32,342 bases of DNA from BTRG01 sp036986275 (GTDB taxonomy: Bacteria > Pseudomonadota > Gammaproteobacteria > Acidiferrobacterales > SZUA-150): contig BTRG01000023.1 in the NCBI GenBank assembly GCA_036986275.1, positions 1 through 32,342 of the forward strand, read 5' to 3'. A model generated the notes under the pieces. The model saw only the letters and a list, made by a program, of their open reading frames with translations, was not told where the DNA came from and searched no databases. How positions within the stretch are numbered: the first letter of the stretch is position 1; each line of letters begins with the position of its first letter. Below, piece by piece: positions 31,926 through 32,342 of this stretch. The position numbers and the translations under genes were made by a program.

Positions 31926-31977
31926 AACAAACAGATATTACCGAAAACTTGAACAAACAGATATTACCGAAAACTTG
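31926..31977. repeat. Perfect 26-bp tandem duplication
   Basis: A 26-base unit beginning AACAAACAGATATTACC and ending AAAACTTG is present twice in direct succession (31926-31951, 31952-31977). It lies in the noncoding stretch between the tRNA-Leu and the minus-strand exported-protein gene, about 100 bases upstream of the latter's start, so it could lie in its promoter region. The rest of 31823-32090 is AT-rich with no gene. Confidence 0.85.
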
Positions 31978-32065
31978 GATTGGAGGCACATTGGCCAAGA
32001 AACTGTTTGCTGTATTTAAATGTAGGCCCGTTGTAGACCGAAATATAAGATTATTAAAGGATCGA

Positions 32066-32079
32066 AGGTTATATAACCT
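32066..32079. repeat. 14-bp perfect palindrome next to tRNA-Leu
   Basis: AGGTTATATAACCT is fully self-complementary and lies 11 bases beyond the tRNA 3' end. It could be a site for a dimeric protein or the stem of a weak transcription terminator for the tRNA operon. There is no T-run on the minus strand next to it. Confidence 0.4.
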
Positions 32080-32090
32080 ATTGATTTAAA

Positions 32091-32177
32091 TGGTACCCGA
32101 GGCCGGAATCGAACCGGCACGAGGTTTCCCTCAACGGATTTTAAGTCCGTTGCGTCTACCAATTCCGCCACTCGGGC
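32091..32177 (-). tRNA. tRNA-Leu (anticodon TAA)
   Basis: Read on the minus strand, the 87-base sequence begins GCCCGAG and ends CTCGGGT-A-CCA, with G1-U72 pairing as in E. coli tRNA-Leu(UAA). The anticodon arm ACGGACTTAAAATCCGT gives TAA. The D-loop has GGTAGAC, a variable arm of class II length is present, and the T arm GTTCGATTCC is standard. CCA is encoded. The tRNA-Cys/tRNA-Leu order corresponds to cysT-leuZ of E. coli. Confidence 0.95.
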
Positions 32178-32221
32178 ATATACAAGATTTCACTCGGTGA
32201 AGCGTGGCCTGGCAATGAAAA

Positions 32222-32295
32222 TGGAGGCTGAGGCCGGAATCGAACCGGCGTCCACGGCTTTGCAGGCCGCTGCATAACCACTCTGCCACCCAGCC
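32222..32295 (-). tRNA. tRNA-Cys (anticodon GCA)
   Basis: Read on the minus strand, the 74-base sequence begins GGCTGGGTGGC and ends CTCAGCCTCCA; the discriminator base is T, as required for cysteine tRNAs. The anticodon loop CCTGCAAAG gives GCA. The T arm is GTTCGATTCC. CCA is encoded. It is the upstream member of a cotranscribed tRNA-Cys/tRNA-Leu pair, 44 bases apart; a tRNA-Gly may lie beyond the window edge, as in E. coli. Confidence 0.95.
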
Positions 32296-32342
32296 ATGGT
32301 TTGGCACTGTACCAAAAAAAACAGGGCAAGCGTAAACGGACG

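Noticed and set aside
31813..31998. Open frame of 61 codons on the minus strand upstream of the exported-protein gene
   Set aside because: It runs over the 26-bp tandem duplication, has no clear start signal, and overlaps the ribosome binding site of the real gene.

Overview
The window is chromosomal DNA of a gammaproteobacterium of moderate GC content. The gene order kdsB, low-molecular-weight phosphatase, rne, rluC, HAD phosphatase, sppA, yceF, yceD, rpmF, plsX, fab genes, pabC, mltG, tmk, holB, pilZ, tatD is the conserved gammaproteobacterial order; as I recall it, Pseudomonas aeruginosa has nearly the same block. TTG and GTG starts are common, and many genes overlap by 4 bp. I cannot name the genus; a Chromatiales/Thiotrichales-like lineage is a guess.

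Left edge (1-2106): the end of kdsB, then a 1,546-bp insertion inside the 5' end of the low-molecular-weight tyrosine phosphatase gene. A 19-bp direct repeat flanks it. The left copy carries the abandoned gene start. The right end supplies a substitute start that restores the reading frame. The insert carries three small same-strand genes, the last two resembling a distant HicB/HicA pair, and no recombinase. This is the most interesting structure in the window.

Core block (2107-8000): rne (minus) is divergent from an rluC-HAD-Rieske-sppA operon. After sppA lies a REP-rich segment (about 7841-8870) with at least seven REP copies around a REP-associated tyrosine transposase. yceF (minus) follows, then a MITE-like repeat (9498-9700), and pycB and pycA (minus), the two subunits of pyruvate carboxylase.

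Fatty-acid and folate block (13192-25521): a near-consensus sigma70 promoter lies so close to yceD that the transcript looks leaderless. It reads into yceD-rpmF-plsX-fabH-fabD-fabG-acpP-fabF-pabB-pabC-mltG-tmk-holB-pilZ-tatD. This links lipid precursor and acyl-chain synthesis, p-aminobenzoate synthesis, peptidoglycan termination, dTMP kinase, the DNA polymerase clamp loader, a pilus-assembly protein and a nuclease. A class-V aminotransferase gene converges on tatD with overlapping stops; pgi lies beyond it.

Right edge (28430-32342): an accessory region that becomes AT-rich after about 30540. It holds an exported protein, a membrane-ankyrin protein with an internal duplication, a HicB gene with a shortened HicA, two unrecognised minus-strand genes, and a 26-bp tandem duplication. 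It ends at a minus-strand tRNA-Cys and tRNA-Leu(TAA) pair. A tRNA end is a usual integration site, so this may be an island next to tRNA-Leu, but I found no matching attachment repeat.
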